Below, in pieces: positions 1 to 7,497 of a DNA stretch of 27,376 nucleotides. The stretch's first letter is position 1, and every line of letters begins with the position of its first letter. The notes beneath the pieces are model-generated. The model did no database searches. It was not told the origin of the DNA and was given only the letters and a program-made list of their open reading frames with translations. A program made the position numbers and the translations under genes. Source of the stretch: Amphibacillus indicireducens (GTDB lineage: Bacteria; Bacillota; Bacilli; Bacillales; Amphibacillaceae); assembly GCF_039539605.1 (NCBI RefSeq), contig NZ_BAABDL010000078.1, positions 1-27,376 of the forward strand. Reading direction: 5' to 3'.

Positions 1-14
1 AAGCGAGATAAAAT

Positions 15-64
15 CCCAAGTAAATATTGTTTACTTGGGACGTGATTTAGTCGCGATAGCGACT
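15..64. terminator. Two consecutive hairpins at the window edge
   Basis: Two perfect stem-loops lie back to back. The first has a 10-bp stem, CCCAAGTAAA (15-24) with TTTACTTGGG (30-39). The second has a 6-bp stem, AGTCGC (49-54) with GCGACT (59-64), and a GATA loop. Neither is followed by a long T run, so they may be the end of an upstream transcript, or leader structures of the binding-protein gene at 214. A TATAAT hexamer at 121-126 has no convincing -35, so the promoter of that gene is not settled. Confidence 0.4.
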
Positions 65-213
65 TTGTTCTAAAAATTAATTACATCAAGCTTTGTTATA
101 TAACAGAAAATTGATTTTTTTATAATACAGTTAAGCATTTTCCTTGCTTTCAATTTAAAGAATTGATATTGTATAAACCAGATAGAATAACTCAAATTTA
201 AGGGGGAATTAAA

Positions 214-1119
214 ATGTTTAAGAAAAAGTTTACTTTAATTATGTTGTTAGCAGTTGCCTTATTTTTAGCTGCTTGTGGGGGAGATCAGTCAGATGCTGAT
301 CAAGCGGCGGATGATACGTCGTCTGATCCAGAAGTAGCTGAAGAAACTGAAGCAGTCGATGAAGGTCTTTGGGGAGAAATTAAAGAAGCTGGTGAAATTA
401 CAGTTGCGACTTCTGGAACGTTGATTGCCGCATCATATTATGATGAGAATGATGAACTAACGGGATACGACGTGGAGGTAGCGAAGGAAATCGCCAATCG
501 TCTTGGTTTGGAGATTAATTTTGAAATTATGGGGATTGACAGTATGCTGCCTGCGATAGATAGTGGCAGAGTTGATCTAGCGATGAATGATATTGAAGCA
601 ACAGAAGTACGTAAGGAACAGTTTAATTTTTCAAATCCATATAAATATTCACATTCAGTAATGGCGGTTAGAGAAAGTGATCACTCAGGGATTGAGTCAT
701 TAGAAGACTTAGCAGGGAAAAAAGCTGGTGGTGGAGCAACAACGATCTATAGCCAAATAGCTGAGCATTACGGAGCGGAAGTCGTCACTTATGGAAATGC
801 CAACAATGAAGCATACTTACGTGATGTTTCAACAGGTCGTACCGATGTTGTTGTCAATGATTATTACTTAACAACGTTTGGTGTAGCAGCATTCCCTGAC
901 TTTGATTTAACGGTTCATCCAGATATCGCTTTTCACCCAAGTGAACAAGCAGTTGTCATTAAAAAAGGTGAAGATCAACTAACAGAAGCGATTAATGGTG
1001 CACTAGCGGAAATGCGCGAAGATGGGACATTAACTGAAATTGCCATTGAATTTTATCAAGAAGATGCATCGATCCAAAAAGATCAAGAGATTGAAGTTGT
1101 TGAAGGGTTAGACTTATAA
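214..1119 (+). CDS. Amino-acid ABC transporter substrate-binding lipoprotein (family 3)
   Basis: This 301-aa extracellular solute-binding protein captures a polar amino acid (possibly cystine or glutamine) and delivers it to the permease encoded next. It has a lipoprotein signal peptide with lipobox LAAC (lipidated Cys21), an acidic, presumably flexible linker (about 24-50), then a complete SBP_bac_3 fold starting near GEITVATSGT. The hallmark segments TGYDVEVAKEIANRLG and DLAMNDIEATEVRKEQFNFS are present. AGGGGG about 8 nt upstream supports the ATG. The permease gene follows after 32 nt, so the two are probably cotranscribed. No ATPase gene follows; B. subtilis yckA/yckB are, from memory, likewise without a dedicated ATPase. 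The substrate cannot be read from sequence. Confidence 0.9.
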   Translation: MFKKKFTLIMLLAVALFLAACGGDQSDADQAADDTSSDPEVAEETEAVDEGLWGEIKEAGEITVATSGTLIAASYYDENDELTGYDVEVAKEIANRLGLEINFEIMGIDSMLPAIDSGRVDLAMNDIEATEVRKEQFNFSNPYKYSHSVMAVRESDHSGIESLEDLAGKKAGGGATTIYSQIAEHYGAEVVTYGNANNEAYLRDVSTGRTDVVVNDYYLTTFGVAAFPDFDLTVHPDIAFHPSEQAVVIKKGEDQLTEAINGALAEMREDGTLTEIAIEFYQEDASIQKDQEIEVVEGLDL

Positions 1120-1151
1120 TCTAGATAGAAATTTAAAGGAGCGTTTACGAG

Positions 1152-1820
1152 ATGACATTAGCTTTTTTTGATACCCAGCTAGCAATTGAAAATTTACCAT
1201 TGATTTTATCAGGCTTACCAATGACGATTTATGTGTCCTTTATTAGCATGGGTATTGGAATGATATTAGGCTTGTTCATCTCTTTAGCGCGACGATCGGA
1301 GAAGAAACTTTTGCGTTGGCCAGCACGGGTATATATTTCATTTATGCGTGGGACACCGATGCTCGTCTTTCTCTTTTTGATTTATTTTGGTTTACCGGCT
1401 GTCGGTTTGGAGTTCACTGCTTTTCAATCAGCGATAATTGGTTTTGGACTCAACAGTGCGGCTTACATTGCTGAGGTGAATCGCTCTGCATTAAGCAGTG
1501 TTGATCATGGCCAATGGGAAGCCTCGTATTCATTGGGGCTAGGTTATCGAAGTACGCTGATGGGGATCGTTTTACCTCAGGCAATACGGATTGCGATTCC
1601 ACCATTGACGAATGTGTTTCTGGATCTTGTTAAAGCAACATCTCTAGCCGCAGTTATTACTGTGCCAGAGTTATTTCAAAAAACACAAATTGCGGCTGGA
1701 AGGTCGTATGATACGATGACGATGTATTTGCTCGTTGCTTTAATTTATTGGCCATTATGTTCTTTAATTGCTTTTATTCAAGATCGATTTGAAGGGTATT
1801 TCAATCGATTTGTTAATTAA
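1152..1820 (+). CDS. Amino-acid ABC transporter permease (His/Glu/Gln/Arg family)
   Basis: A 222-aa membrane permease of the HisMQ/GlnP family. It opens with LPLILSGLPMTIYVSFISMG, shows about five transmembrane segments, and has the RGTPMLV motif after the first cytoplasmic loop. The conserved EAA loop, where the ATPase docks, reads EASYSLGLGYRSTLMGIVLPQA (about residues 118-139; EA and G present). The SD AAAGGAG lies about 10 nt before the ATG. The intact EAA loop implies it still engages an ATPase, which must be encoded elsewhere because the next feature is a terminator and then a convergent gene. It resembles TcyB/YckA-type permeases; substrate unknown. Confidence 0.9.
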   Translation: MTLAFFDTQLAIENLPLILSGLPMTIYVSFISMGIGMILGLFISLARRSEKKLLRWPARVYISFMRGTPMLVFLFLIYFGLPAVGLEFTAFQSAIIGFGLNSAAYIAEVNRSALSSVDHGQWEASYSLGLGYRSTLMGIVLPQAIRIAIPPLTNVFLDLVKATSLAAVITVPELFQKTQIAAGRSYDTMTMYLLVALIYWPLCSLIAFIQDRFEGYFNRFVN

Positions 1821-1901
1821 AAAAAACTGGAGTATCGACTAGATAGAGTTGCTTGACTTTTTAAAAAAACGCACTCTAATCGTGTCATACTCCAGTTTTT
1901 T
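1821..1901. terminator. Bidirectional terminator between permease and MFS gene
   Basis: Outer stem ACTGGAGTAT (1826-1835) pairs with ATACTCCAGT (1887-1896), extended by A-run/T-run on both sides. The inside continues as an imperfect stem (GAC, GAT and AGAGT blocks) for about 15 more positions each side. It serves both convergent genes; the stop codon of the minus-strand gene overlaps its foot. Confidence 0.85.
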
Positions 1902-3066
1902 ATGAATTTAGCATCGGTTTTCTTTTTAAGAAAAATAAGCTTGATAAGACAGCTAGGATCATAACGATCATGTAGAAAAATGACAGATTGGGGAAAATGT
2001 CAATAAACAAACCACCTAAGTTAGGACCAGCAATACTCCCAAGACTAAATGAGATACCACACATAATATTCCCTGCTGGAAGTAGTTGTCGTGGCACGAT
2101 GTCAGCCATATACGACACACCCATTGAAAATAATGAACCGAGTAACATGCCCGAGAATGCAAATGTACCGATTAACACGATCGCAGATTGTTCAAATTGC
2201 GCACCTATTAGGAAAATAACTGCACCAATTGCGGTTACAATTGCTAATAATTTTTGTCGGCCAATTCGATCACCTAATGCACCGAGTGGAACTTGGGTGA
2301 ATAATGTTGATAATGAGAAAAACGGAATGATCAAAGAGATCATATCGACATCATGTCCAATTCTCAGACCGTAAATTGGGAAAATACCATGTAAAAGTGC
2401 TTCTAAGATTCCATATGCTAATGGACCAAGTAGTGCGATCCATGCAAGTTTTGTTGTCGTTACAAACCGCTGAACGGTTGAAGTCGTTTGAACCTTATCG
2501 ATTTCATCACTGTCTGCAACGAACTCATTTCGAATAAACCAAACGAGTATCCAAACAAGTAAGCAGAGGCTTGCTGCAATGATGAACGGAAGACTTTCAT
2601 GAATTTCAAGGAAGCGTGACATCAGTGGGCCAAACGCAAATCCTAGACTAAAAAACAGCCCGTATAAAGCAATTGTCCGTCCTCGTCTATTGGTAGGAGT
2701 TGTTGACGTGATCCAAGTTTGTGACGCAAAGTTAACCATTTGGTCACCAATCCCGATTAGCAATCGAAGGACAAACCAAAAAATGATCGAGTGATAAACT
2801 GGAAAGAGCGATAAAGCGATAAACATTATGAGCCCACCAGTTAGGATGATTGGTTTATAGCCAAATTTTTGCAAGGGCTTTTCCATGAAAGGAGAGGCAA
2901 TTAAAACACCGATATATAACCCAGTCGCATGAAGACCGTTTACTGAAGAAGAGACACCATTTTGTTCTAAAATAATGGCTAACAAGGGTAATAACATCCC
3001 TTGGGAAAAACCTGACATCATAACAAAACTAACTAACACCCAAAACCTCGAACGAGCTGAAAACAA
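1900..3066 (-). CDS. yfkF: MFS transporter, YfkF-like
   Basis: A major facilitator superfamily exporter of about 388 aa with 12 hydrophobic segments. The loop 2-3 motif is partly kept (FMEKPLQKFGYKP), and the second-half equivalent GALGDRIGRQK is clear. The N-terminal stretch SRFWVLVSF...GLHATGLYIGVL resembles B. subtilis YfkF, and yfkD/yfkC/pdaA homologues follow, as in that genome. Substrate is unknown; multidrug-type efflux is a family-level guess. Start: the longest frame begins with TTG at 3075, but GGAGG (3080-3076) abuts that codon directly. The in-frame TTG at 3066 has a 9-nt spacing from the same SD and gives MFSARSRFW, so it is preferred. Confidence 0.8.
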   Translation of the reverse strand: MFSARSRFWVLVSFVMMSGFSQGMLLPLLAIILEQNGVSSSVNGLHATGLYIGVLIASPFMEKPLQKFGYKPIILTGGLIMFIALSLFPVYHSIIFWFVLRLLIGIGDQMVNFASQTWITSTTPTNRRGRTIALYGLFFSLGFAFGPLMSRFLEIHESLPFIIAASLCLLVWILVWFIRNEFVADSDEIDKVQTTSTVQRFVTTTKLAWIALLGPLAYGILEALLHGIFPIYGLRIGHDVDMISLIIPFFSLSTLFTQVPLGALGDRIGRQKLLAIVTAIGAVIFLIGAQFEQSAIVLIGTFAFSGMLLGSLFSMGVSYMADIVPRQLLPAGNIMCGISFSLGSIAGPNLGGLFIDIFPNLSFFYMIVMILAVLSSLFFLKRKPMLNS

Positions 3067-3265
3067 TTTGTTCAACCTCCATACATCTAATCAATAATCC
3101 CTATCTTACTGTATATCTTTTTCTTAAAAAAGACAATCGATACTGAAGTGTAAAAAAAAGAAAGTCTATTCAGAAAATTAGCTCAAAATTAAGCAACTTT
3201 ATTTTACATAAAAAAGTTACTGTGAAGCAAACTAACAAAAAAGTTTATTTAAAGGAGTTAAAATC

Positions 3266-4018
3266 ATGAGGTATATACTAGCTTTAGTCTTCTTTTTTTG
3301 TTTGAGTGCGGAAGTGACAGCTGAAGTTGATCTGGCGACAATGCTACCAGAATCGATTCCATCACATGTTCAATCAATTGAAACTGAAAATACAGCTAAA
3401 CAAACAAGTCGAGATCTAGTTGAAGTCGAAGCAACAGAGTTAACGAAAAAATGGTTGGATAATGTAGACTTAACGATTACAAATCCAAATTTAATCGAAC
3501 AATTAAATGCAACTGAAGTCAATCGGTCGATCTTTGCTTTTGGCTATTCTAGTGAAGTCTATTTAGGTCGTTGGCCCCTCTCTTATCAATCAACAGAGTC
3601 GTCTGTCAATTGGGCATATCAAAAGATCAATGACAATTTTGTCGGCTCAAGTAAACCGATATATGTCCAAGAAGAGAATCGTTTAATTAGTGGAGGAATC
3701 CAAAATAAAGTGACCGATAGTGATCAAGTTCAAAATATGATTTTAGCTAATGCAAGAGAACGAATCCAGTGGCCGATTGATTTTGAAGCACATTTTGGTG
3801 CGAATACGAACAAGCAACTCGCAATCAGAAATGAATCTGGTGCTGATCGACTAGAGGCATATGCTGCAGCTGTTAAAGAAACAGGAACAATTACGTATGG
3901 TGAAGTCTATTTAACGATGACAGGTAGAAAACAAGAATTAAAGATCAAAAACATTGTCGAAGAGCAATTAACGACTTGGTTACCAATTCAAAACCACTTA
4001 GCTTTTCATTTGAAATAA
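3266..4018 (+). CDS. yfkD: YfkD-like secreted protein
   Basis: A 250-aa exported protein with a Sec signal peptide (hydrophobic ILALVFFFCLS, likely cleavage after VTA near residue 20). The rest is a soluble extracytoplasmic domain without lipobox or further membrane segments. Length and segments such as FAFGYSSEVYLGRWPLSY match what I remember of the B. subtilis YfkD family, whose function is unknown. The position between yfkF and yfkC/pdaA homologues supports the assignment, since that neighbourhood is shared with B. subtilis. SD AAAGGAG precedes ATG by 8 nt. Neighbouring pdaA acts in sporulation, so a sporulation role is possible but not shown by the sequence. Confidence 0.75.
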   Translation: MRYILALVFFFCLSAEVTAEVDLATMLPESIPSHVQSIETENTAKQTSRDLVEVEATELTKKWLDNVDLTITNPNLIEQLNATEVNRSIFAFGYSSEVYLGRWPLSYQSTESSVNWAYQKINDNFVGSSKPIYVQEENRLISGGIQNKVTDSDQVQNMILANARERIQWPIDFEAHFGANTNKQLAIRNESGADRLEAYAAAVKETGTITYGEVYLTMTGRKQELKIKNIVEEQLTTWLPIQNHLAFHLK

Positions 4019-4200
4019 CAGAAGTTGAATTTTTAATTAACTTTGTCTAATTTACCGTGGAACACCCATGAAAGTAAAAAGTTCAACCGTTCGTAAATAA
4101 ACATAAAAAAATCGCTCGAAATCAGTGGTGTTGCATAAAAAAGTTAAGATAAAATCAAGTTATGTGATTAGTTCTAGGTAAGAGGATCACACTCGCAGCT

Positions 4201-4275
4201 GGTGGGACGAGTAATCGCAAATCACTTCGGTGGGACGAGTAACCGCAAATTACTTCGATGGGACGAGTAATCGCA
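4201..4275. repeat. 28-bp tandem repeat, 2.7 copies
   Basis: Units at 4201-4228, 4229-4256 and 4257-4275 (partial) each begin with G(G/A)TGGGACGAGTAAYCGCA. They differ at only a few positions and abut without spacers. The third copy runs into three exact GTCCCA hexamers (4276-4293), which are complementary to the GGGAC inside each unit, so local folding is likely. Confidence 0.85.
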
Positions 4276-4295
4276 GTCCCAGTCCCAGTCCCAAG

Positions 4296-4347
4296 GCTTG
4301 AGCTAACTTTGCCAAGCAAAGCCCACTTGTCAAAGTGGATCTCAAGC
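4296..4347. other. Cloverleaf-like palindromic structure
   Basis: GCTTGAG (4296-4302) pairs with CTCAAGC (4341-4347) and encloses two perfect hairpins: TTTGC/GCAAA (4308-4312, 4316-4320) and CCACTT/AAGTGG (4323-4328, 4333-4338). This is a three-way junction read directly from the sequence. It is probably part of the repeat cluster; no function is known to me. Confidence 0.55.
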
Positions 4348-4457
4348 TCTTGCTTTTCCCGTGGGAGTCTACACATCTCTCATCTGCTAAATAGTATCTT
4401 TCATATGATGTATTGCTAAGAGACCTTTTTTCTTGTAGGAAAATAGACATTAGCGTA

Positions 4458-4608
4458 GGGAAAATATGAAGACACCAGCGGGAATAGCGTAAGCCGAAGA
4501 TCCACTTGGGGGAATGTTAGACTAAGGTCGCCACGTCGTGTGGCAACGTCTAACTGACCCACATCCTGTGCGCCCGAGGCACGCCCGCGGTAAGCGAAAT
4601 ATTTTCCC
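4458..4608. repeat. Hairpin-rich dispersed-repeat-like unit
   Basis: Outer arms GGGAAAATAT (4458-4467) and ATATTTTCCC (4599-4608) are perfectly complementary. A nested hairpin has GTTAGAC (4516-4522) with GTCTAAC (4548-4554) enclosing GCCAC (4530-4534) with GTGGC (4540-4544). The layout fits an intergenic repeat that forms RNA or cruciform structure rather than a coding sequence. Confidence 0.6.
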
Positions 4609-4747
4609 GAAGCGGTTGTATGGATCGATCAATATCAGTTATCTCAAACGACAACGATAAGACTTGACATAGGAAAGAAAAGTTTATGCAACGCTGCTGG
4701 CCCGAAATACAAGTTAAGGCAACCTATGTGCAAATGCATCGATTAAG

Positions 4748-4780
4748 AAAGAACTTAGAATCTAATTCGAGTTCTTTTTT
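4748..4780 (+). terminator. Rho-independent terminator
   Basis: AAAGAACT (4748-4755) pairs with AGTTCTTT (4770-4777), followed by a run of seven T. No intact gene ends just before it. It may be left from a lost gene or may end transcription out of the repeat cluster. Confidence 0.65.
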
Positions 4781-4826
4781 TGTGAATGAAATCACAAAAA
4801 GCTGTGTCATTACTCAATTCTAATAT

Positions 4827-5264
4827 GTGAAATTGCTTGGTTCTAGTCCGTTATATTCTCTCATATACATCATTACGGATGCGGTAGCAAGTGGGGATCC
4901 ACTGTATTTAAGTGAAGCAGATCTCGCTCTTGGCAGTGATGTTTTTGAATATCAAAGTCATACCGATCAGCTACATCAACGCAATGAAGCGGGAGAGGCC
5001 TATTTAACATTAAAGCCGATCGTAGAGGTTGAAGCAGATTTGAAAAGGAGCATTGATAAATTAGGTGGTCGTAATCTAGCCTTTGCCTATCCGTATGGTG
5101 TCTATCAAGAGGAGCAACGCCAAGTGTTAGAGGATATTGGATTTCAATTAGCCTTCACAGTTGAATATAAAAAAGCCTCCCAAGCTGAGCACATGTTGGA
5201 AATTCCGAGAATATCTGTTTTCCCAGAAGACACCCTCGAAGACTTTAAACTGAAATTTAATTGA
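4827..5264 (+). pseudogene. 5'-truncated polysaccharide deacetylase
   Basis: The 145-aa frame keeps only the C-terminal half of a NodB-type polysaccharide deacetylase. It retains SHTDQLH (cf. the SHTxxLH zinc-binding segment), FAYPYGVYQEEQRQVLEDIGFQLAFTVE, and a closing IPRISVF. The N-terminal catalytic segment with TFDDG, a secretion signal and the first beta strands are absent. The GTG start has no Shine-Dalgarno sequence, and the first ~25 codons do not resemble the family. The repeat cluster ends 135 bp upstream, so loss of the 5' part by its insertion or a deletion is a reasonable inference. Without the TFDDG aspartates it should be inactive. A normal terminator follows. Confidence 0.75.
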
Positions 5265-5279
5265 TAAAAACAAATTAAA

Positions 5280-5319
5280 AAAGTGCCTACTTTGGGTGAT
5301 CAATCGAAGTAGGCACTTT
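5280..5319. terminator. Bidirectional terminator
   Basis: A 13-bp perfect stem, AAAGTGCCTACTT (5280-5292) with AAGTAGGCACTTT (5307-5319), sits between the convergent deacetylase remnant and yfkC. The T-rich tail is better on the minus strand, so it mainly ends yfkC. Confidence 0.9.
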
Positions 5320-5321
5320 GA

Positions 5322-6185
5322 TTATTTCTCTTCAAAATTTCTAGTTAAAACATGTTGCTCAGGCATTTTAATGTTATGGTTGTATAAGTATTTAGCGATA
5401 ATGCCCCTCGTATCACGTGCAGTTTGCCAGTAAGTCGCATCATCACAAAGTCCAACAATATAATAACTGAAGCCACGAAAGTCTTCATTCGTTGATGCCA
5501 TACCAATATACTTGAACGGCTCGACTGGCTCACCGGTGATATCTTTAATTAATTGATTTCCGAGCTCGCGATTAAGCGCAGAACAAATCTGCTCTAAAAC
5601 AAGTTCAGTTTGCTGTGGGTCCTGTTGAAAACTTGTCGTAATTTTTTCAATCACACGCATTCGACCTTCATTAAAATTTTCAATCGTTTGAACTTCACCG
5701 TTGTTAATTGATAATAATGCACCAGACCACTTTCTTACTTTTAGAATTCGAAAGCCAATTGCTTCAACAGTTCCGGCGTGAAGATCATTAATGATTACAT
5801 AATCACCCGTTTTTAATTGTTTCTCATAAACGATAAAGAGCCCACCTAATAGGTCTTGGATTAAACTTTGGGCACCGAAACCAATCACAATCCCGAGTAC
5901 ACCTGCACCAGCAAGCATGCTACCGATTCGAATCCCGAAGACGGTTAAGAAGTAGAAGAGAAACCCAATTAGGGCAACATATTTAATAATCGAATTAATT
6001 AATGAAATCATTGTATTCGATTCATTTGCATCTAATAAGCGGCCTTTTCTGAAGATTGAACGCACGACTCGTTGAAGAAAAAGCATAATAAATAAAATAA
6101 TCAGTCCACCAATTATCACTTTGGCAATTCGCGTTTCAAAAATGGCAACAATAAGTTCGCCAATTTGCTCCCAACTGAAATCCAT
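5322..6185 (-). CDS. yfkC: Small-conductance mechanosensitive channel, MscS family (YfkC-like)
   Basis: A 287-aa membrane channel that releases solutes when membrane tension rises in hypo-osmotic shock. Three transmembrane helices are visible (about 21-40, 62-84, 88-118). The third is the Gly/Ala-rich pore helix (MLAGAGVLGIVIGFGAQSLI), followed by DLLGGLFIVYE and the beta domain (GDYVIIND...GTVEAIGFRILKVR), as in MscS/YnaI-type proteins. Length matches B. subtilis YfkC, and the neighbours yfkD and pdaA agree. GGGGG about 6 nt upstream supports the ATG, and an extended -10 lies at 6214-6222. Single-gene unit with its own terminator. Confidence 0.88.
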   Translation of the reverse strand: MDFSWEQIGELIVAIFETRIAKVIIGGLIILFIMLFLQRVVRSIFRKGRLLDANESNTMISLINSIIKYVALIGFLFYFLTVFGIRIGSMLAGAGVLGIVIGFGAQSLIQDLLGGLFIVYEKQLKTGDYVIINDLHAGTVEAIGFRILKVRKWSGALLSINNGEVQTIENFNEGRMRVIEKITTSFQQDPQQTELVLEQICSALNRELGNQLIKDITGEPVEPFKYIGMASTNEDFRGFSYYIVGLCDDATYWQTARDTRGIIAKYLYNHNIKMPEQHVLTRNFEEK

Positions 6186-6213
6186 CTTGTACCCCCTATA
6201 TGAATTTTCATTT

Positions 6214-6222
6214 ATTATAACA
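6214..6222 (-). promoter_or_regulatory. Extended -10 promoter of yfkC
   Basis: On the minus strand TGTTATAAT (6222 to 6214) is a perfect extended -10, about 30 nt before the yfkC start. No good -35 is seen, as is common for extended -10 promoters. Confidence 0.55.
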
Positions 6223-6319
6223 TATCAGCACTCAAGTCCTAAAGGGCTGAAGATTTTGCTTTGGATCGTATATTTTAGTGTTAAGTTTGACAAACTAACG
6301 AAAAAAGCAGGTGAATTGT

Positions 6320-7108
6320 TTGAAATTACAATTTAAAATTTTTGTTGTATTAATTGTTAGTAGTTTGCTGATTCCATCGACAATGAATGCGTATGGTTGG
6401 GGTTATAAGAAGGGGGATACAAATCAACCACCTGAAGTCGGAAAGTATGGGAAAATATTAGAGCAACATGGTGGCTATTATTTAGATGATTCTGGAGAAA
6501 AAAATGTTTATTTAACTTTCGATAATGGCTATGAAGCGGGATATACCAAAGGAATTTTGGATGTTCTAGCAGAGGAGAATGTCCCAGCGACTTTCTTTCT
6601 AACTGGACATTACGTTAGAAGTGCGCCGGAGATTGTTCAGCGGATTGTAGCGGATGGGCATATAATCGGGAATCACTCGTATCATCATCATGATTTTACT
6701 GAATTAACGAAAGAAAAATATCGGCAAGAACTGACTGATTTAGATCGTGCAGTTGAATCGATTACAGGAGTCGAGCGTCTTCAATATTTAAGGCCCCCAC
6801 GTGGTGTTTTTAATGAGCAAACGATTGAATGGGCGAATGAATTCGGCTATCTTCACATGTTTTGGTCGGTTGCGTTTGTTGATTGGCATAGTGATCAGAA
6901 AAAAGGTTGGGAATCTGCTTATCAGCAAGTGATCGATCAAATGCATCCAGGTGCGATCATTTTGCTCCATACTGTTAATGAAGACAATGCTTTGGCATTA
7001 AGTCATTTAATCAAAGATCTTAAAGCTCAAGGCTACACGTTTAAATCGTTAGATGACTTAGTAATCAATGATTTGGTGCATGATCCACTCAAAAATATCG
7101 ATTTGTAA
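6320..7108 (+). CDS. pdaA: N-acetylmuramate de-N-acetylase PdaA (spore cortex muramic delta-lactam synthesis)
   Basis: A 262-aa secreted polysaccharide deacetylase of the PdaA type, which removes the acetyl group of N-acetylmuramic acid during spore cortex synthesis, a step towards muramic-delta-lactam. Signal peptide residues 1-24. NodB motifs: TFDNG (66-70; the TFDNGYE form is typical of PdaA), H119-HxxxH-H123 zinc site, RPPRG (158-162), VDWH (187-190), and LLHT with the general His near 217. Length matches B. subtilis PdaA (about 263). Start: GTG at 6311 overlaps the SD AGGTGA (6309-6314). The in-frame TTG at 6320, 5 nt after it, is preferred. Presence of this gene implies a spore-forming lineage. 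The MITE-like element begins 2 bp after the stop. Confidence 0.9.
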   Translation: MKLQFKIFVVLIVSSLLIPSTMNAYGWGYKKGDTNQPPEVGKYGKILEQHGGYYLDDSGEKNVYLTFDNGYEAGYTKGILDVLAEENVPATFFLTGHYVRSAPEIVQRIVADGHIIGNHSYHHHDFTELTKEKYRQELTDLDRAVESITGVERLQYLRPPRGVFNEQTIEWANEFGYLHMFWSVAFVDWHSDQKKGWESAYQQVIDQMHPGAIILLHTVNEDNALALSHLIKDLKAQGYTFKSLDDLVINDLVHDPLKNIDL

Positions 7109-7110
7109 TA

Positions 7111-7455
7111 ACTCAACTTTCGCAGATCAAAATGTGCAAGTAAACGTTGGTATGGTAAGAAAGATGGGCTGTTCACTATCCATATTGACTTTATTTGTAC
7201 ACGCGGGAAATCTAATGACAGATCCTTAGTTTGAGCGTTAATTCGTTCCGAAAAGCAACAGGTTCGCTTTTCGCGGGGATGGCTTCGGGTCCGAGGAAAG
7301 CGTCCACCCAGAGTGGAAATCACGGGTCTAGCACCAACAAAATTATTCGTGTTTTGTCCTCCAAGTAATTAATTAAGTCAAGTACTATACCGAAAATCAA
7401 TGCCGCCCTTAATCAATCTAAGAGCAACATAAAAATATAACTGCGAAAGTTGAGT
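7111..7455. mobile_element. MITE-like element, 345 bp, no transposase
   Basis: Perfect 15-bp terminal inverted repeats ACTCAACTTTCGCAG (7111-7125) and CTGCGAAAGTTGAGT (7441-7455) are flanked by a 4-bp direct repeat AATA (7107-7110 and 7456-7459). The left copy includes the last two bases of the pdaA stop codon. The interior has no credible gene. It contains a perfect hairpin, CGAAAAGC/GCTTTTCG (7249-7256, 7266-7273), and a GC-rich stretch (about 7260-7330) like repeats seen in other Bacillaceae, from memory. It separates pdaA from the terminator at 7465-7490. Confidence 0.75.
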
Positions 7456-7464
7456 AATAATAAA

Positions 7465-7490
7465 AGCCTAAGAAAAAGTCTTATTAGGCT
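7465..7490 (-). terminator. Terminator of the ppx-ppk operon
   Basis: AGCCTAA (7465-7471) pairs with TTAGGCT (7484-7490). On the minus strand the stem is followed by TTTTATT, and it lies 8 bp beyond the ppk stop. Before the MITE-like insertion it could also have served pdaA. Confidence 0.75.
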
Positions 7491-7497
7491 CTTTGGT

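Larger units (their letters stand above)
4130..4692. repeat. Structured intergenic repeat cluster with inverted ends (possible MITE/IS relic)
   Basis: This gene-free stretch between yfkD and the truncated deacetylase is bounded by GTTGCATAAA (4130-4139) and its exact inverse TTTATGCAAC (4683-4692). Inverted similarity continues imperfectly outward (CRCYRCTG on the right side). Inside are a 28-bp tandem repeat, a GTCCCA hexamer repeat, a cloverleaf-like fold and a 150-bp hairpin-rich segment. It is visibly richer in G+C than the flanking genes. The 4458-4608 part resembles, from memory, high-copy intergenic repeats of halophilic Bacillaceae. Short open frames here are repeat shadows. No transposase is present. 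Confidence 0.6.

Noticed and set aside
1988..2374. 128-codon plus-strand frame inside the MFS gene
   Set aside because: Antisense shadow of a clear membrane transporter; no SD or domain.
3165..3179. CodY-box-like sequence before yfkD
   Set aside because: Three mismatches to AATTTTCWGAAAATT, and AT-rich DNA gives such matches by chance. A similar site near 101-112 is weaker still.
4201..4275. Short direct repeats of CRISPR-like length (28 bp)
   Set aside because: The copies abut with no spacers, there are fewer than three, and no cas gene is nearby; it is a simple tandem repeat.
4155..4450. Minus-strand open frames of 66-73 codons
   Set aside because: They arise from the tandem repeat and have no SD or plausible protein character.
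7033..7323. Minus-strand 96-codon frame over the pdaA end and MITE-like element
   Set aside because: It spans a real gene end and the element boundary, so it cannot predate the insertion and has no SD.
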